Shown: one piece after another, positions 52,659 through 53,032 of the stretch
How positions within the stretch are numbered: position 1 is the stretch's first letter
Layout: each line of letters starts with the position of its first letter
Source: Geobacter sp.
Lineage (GTDB): Bacteria > Desulfobacterota > Desulfuromonadia > Geobacterales > Pseudopelobacteraceae
Assembly (NCBI GenBank): GCA_009684515.1
Contig: WKKS01000016.1
Span: 1 to 53,032, forward strand
Reading direction: 5' to 3'
DNA length: 53,032 nucleotides
Notes under the pieces: model-generated
What the model saw: the letters and a program-made list of their open reading frames with translations, nothing else
What the model was told of the DNA's origin: nothing
Databases searched by the model: none
Made by a program: the position numbers and the translations under genes

Positions 52659-53032
52659 TCAGAACTCCGCCGGCATTTCCTTAACCTGTTTGGCAGTAAA
52701 GACCGGGCCATCCTTGCAGACGTAGACGTTGCCCACGTTGCAGCGGCCGCACTTGCCCAGCCCGCATTTCATCCGGTTCTCCAGGGTGGTGTAAACCTGC
52801 TCGTCGGTGAAGCCCAGCTTCTCCAGCACCGGCAGGGTGAACTTGATCATGATCGGCGGACCGCAGACCATGGCGATGGTGTTTTCGGCTGTTGGCGCCG
52901 CTTCTTCCAGGATGGTCGGTACGAAGCCGACTTTGCCGTCCCATTCCGGGCCGTTGCCGCCCGGATCGACGGTCTTGACCAGCCGCACATCCCCTCTTTC
53001 TTCCCACTCCTTCAGTTCCCGTTTGTAGACCA
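52659..53032 (-). CDS. FAD/NAD(P)-binding oxidoreductase subunit, C-terminal part (partial)
   Basis: The open frame enters from the right edge, so only the last 124 residues are visible. They show the NAD-binding half of a ferredoxin reductase-like domain (IAMVCGPPIMIKFTLPVLEKLG) and a C-terminal [2Fe-2S] site in KCGLGKCGRCNVGNVYVC, as in the electron-transfer subunit of dihydroorotate dehydrogenase B, sulfhydrogenase gamma or heterodisulfide-reductase-associated proteins. Which of these it is cannot be decided without the upstream sequence. Confidence 0.8.
   Translation of the reverse strand, partial: VYKRELKEWEERGDVRLVKTVDPGGNGPEWDGKVGFVPTILEEAAPTAENTIAMVCGPPIMIKFTLPVLEKLGFTDEQVYTTLENRMKCGLGKCGRCNVGNVYVCKDGPVFTAKQVKEMPAEF

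Noticed and set aside
1..53032. CRISPR arrays, tRNA, rRNA, insertion sequences or prophage genes
   Set aside because: No regularly spaced repeats, cloverleaf-like sequences, transposase or integrase motifs were seen in any frame or gap.

Overview
This window looks like a chromosomal segment of a Gram-negative, respiring deltaproteobacterium of the Geobacter/Desulfuromonadales type. The evidence is indirect: LptD and TatC (outer membrane, Tat export), a cytochrome bd oxidase under an Rrf2 regulator, a NuoEFG diaphorase module, anaerobic-type cobalamin genes (cbiX, cbiC, cbiD), selA, two tryptophan synthase beta genes, a c-type cytochrome and c-di-GMP/chemotaxis proteins. I cannot name the species from sequence alone. 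Most of the window is compact, moderately GC-rich and coded on the minus strand with many ATGA-type overlaps. The first 3.8 kb is more AT-rich and looks accessory. No intergenic stretch exceeds 300 bases, and I see no tRNA, rRNA, CRISPR array or insertion sequence.

Layout. 1-3.8 kb (+): a broken copy and a full copy of a secreted zinc phospholipase C/S1-P1-nuclease-like protein, with a small exported protein between them. 4.1-12.2 kb (-): ribH-nusB-hom-trpB2-trpF-glycosyltransferase-methyltransferase-trpB1, ending in a clear terminator; the two membrane/sugar-type genes are inserted into the trp genes. 12.3-16.4 kb (-): two NosL-like proteins, a small exported protein, an FtsX-type ABC permease, its ATPase and a cysteine-rich polytopic membrane protein, probably a metal or thiol trafficking system and my best candidate for undescribed biology. 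16.4-19.5 kb (-): cbiX, cbiC, an AEC transporter and cbiD. 19.5-24.8 kb (-): nuoE, nuoF, nuoG, interrupted by a DUF4160/DUF2442 pair and by an alpha/beta hydrolase. 24.8-28 kb: hemW (-), an exported OB-fold protein (+) and a possibly leaderless methyltransferase (+).

28-33.1 kb (-): trpA-accD-folC-lptD. 33.2-36.4 kb (-): a chemoreceptor, and a lytic transglycosylase lipoprotein with a long structured leader. 36.4-40.8 kb (-): tatC, cytochrome c, an Fe-S type Rrf2 regulator, cydA and cydB, with strong inverted repeats in the rrf2 and cydA promoters. 40.9-44.9 kb: rnr (-) divergent from an M23 peptidase (+), then a PilZ protein (-). 45-47.9 kb (-): a potassium channel, a sugar isomerase-like protein and galE. 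47.9-52.6 kb (+): a GntR/FCD regulator, selA, ispD, a receiver-histidine kinase and a DsbC-like protein. The right edge (-) holds the C-terminal part of an FAD/NAD-type electron-transfer subunit.

Functionally, the window mixes housekeeping biosynthesis (Trp, Thr/Met precursor, riboflavin, fatty acid, folate, isoprenoid, cobalamin, heme) with respiration and envelope functions. Several starts were moved inward from the longest open frame because a Shine-Dalgarno sequence, signal peptide or known family N-terminus favours the internal codon; these cases are stated in each entry.
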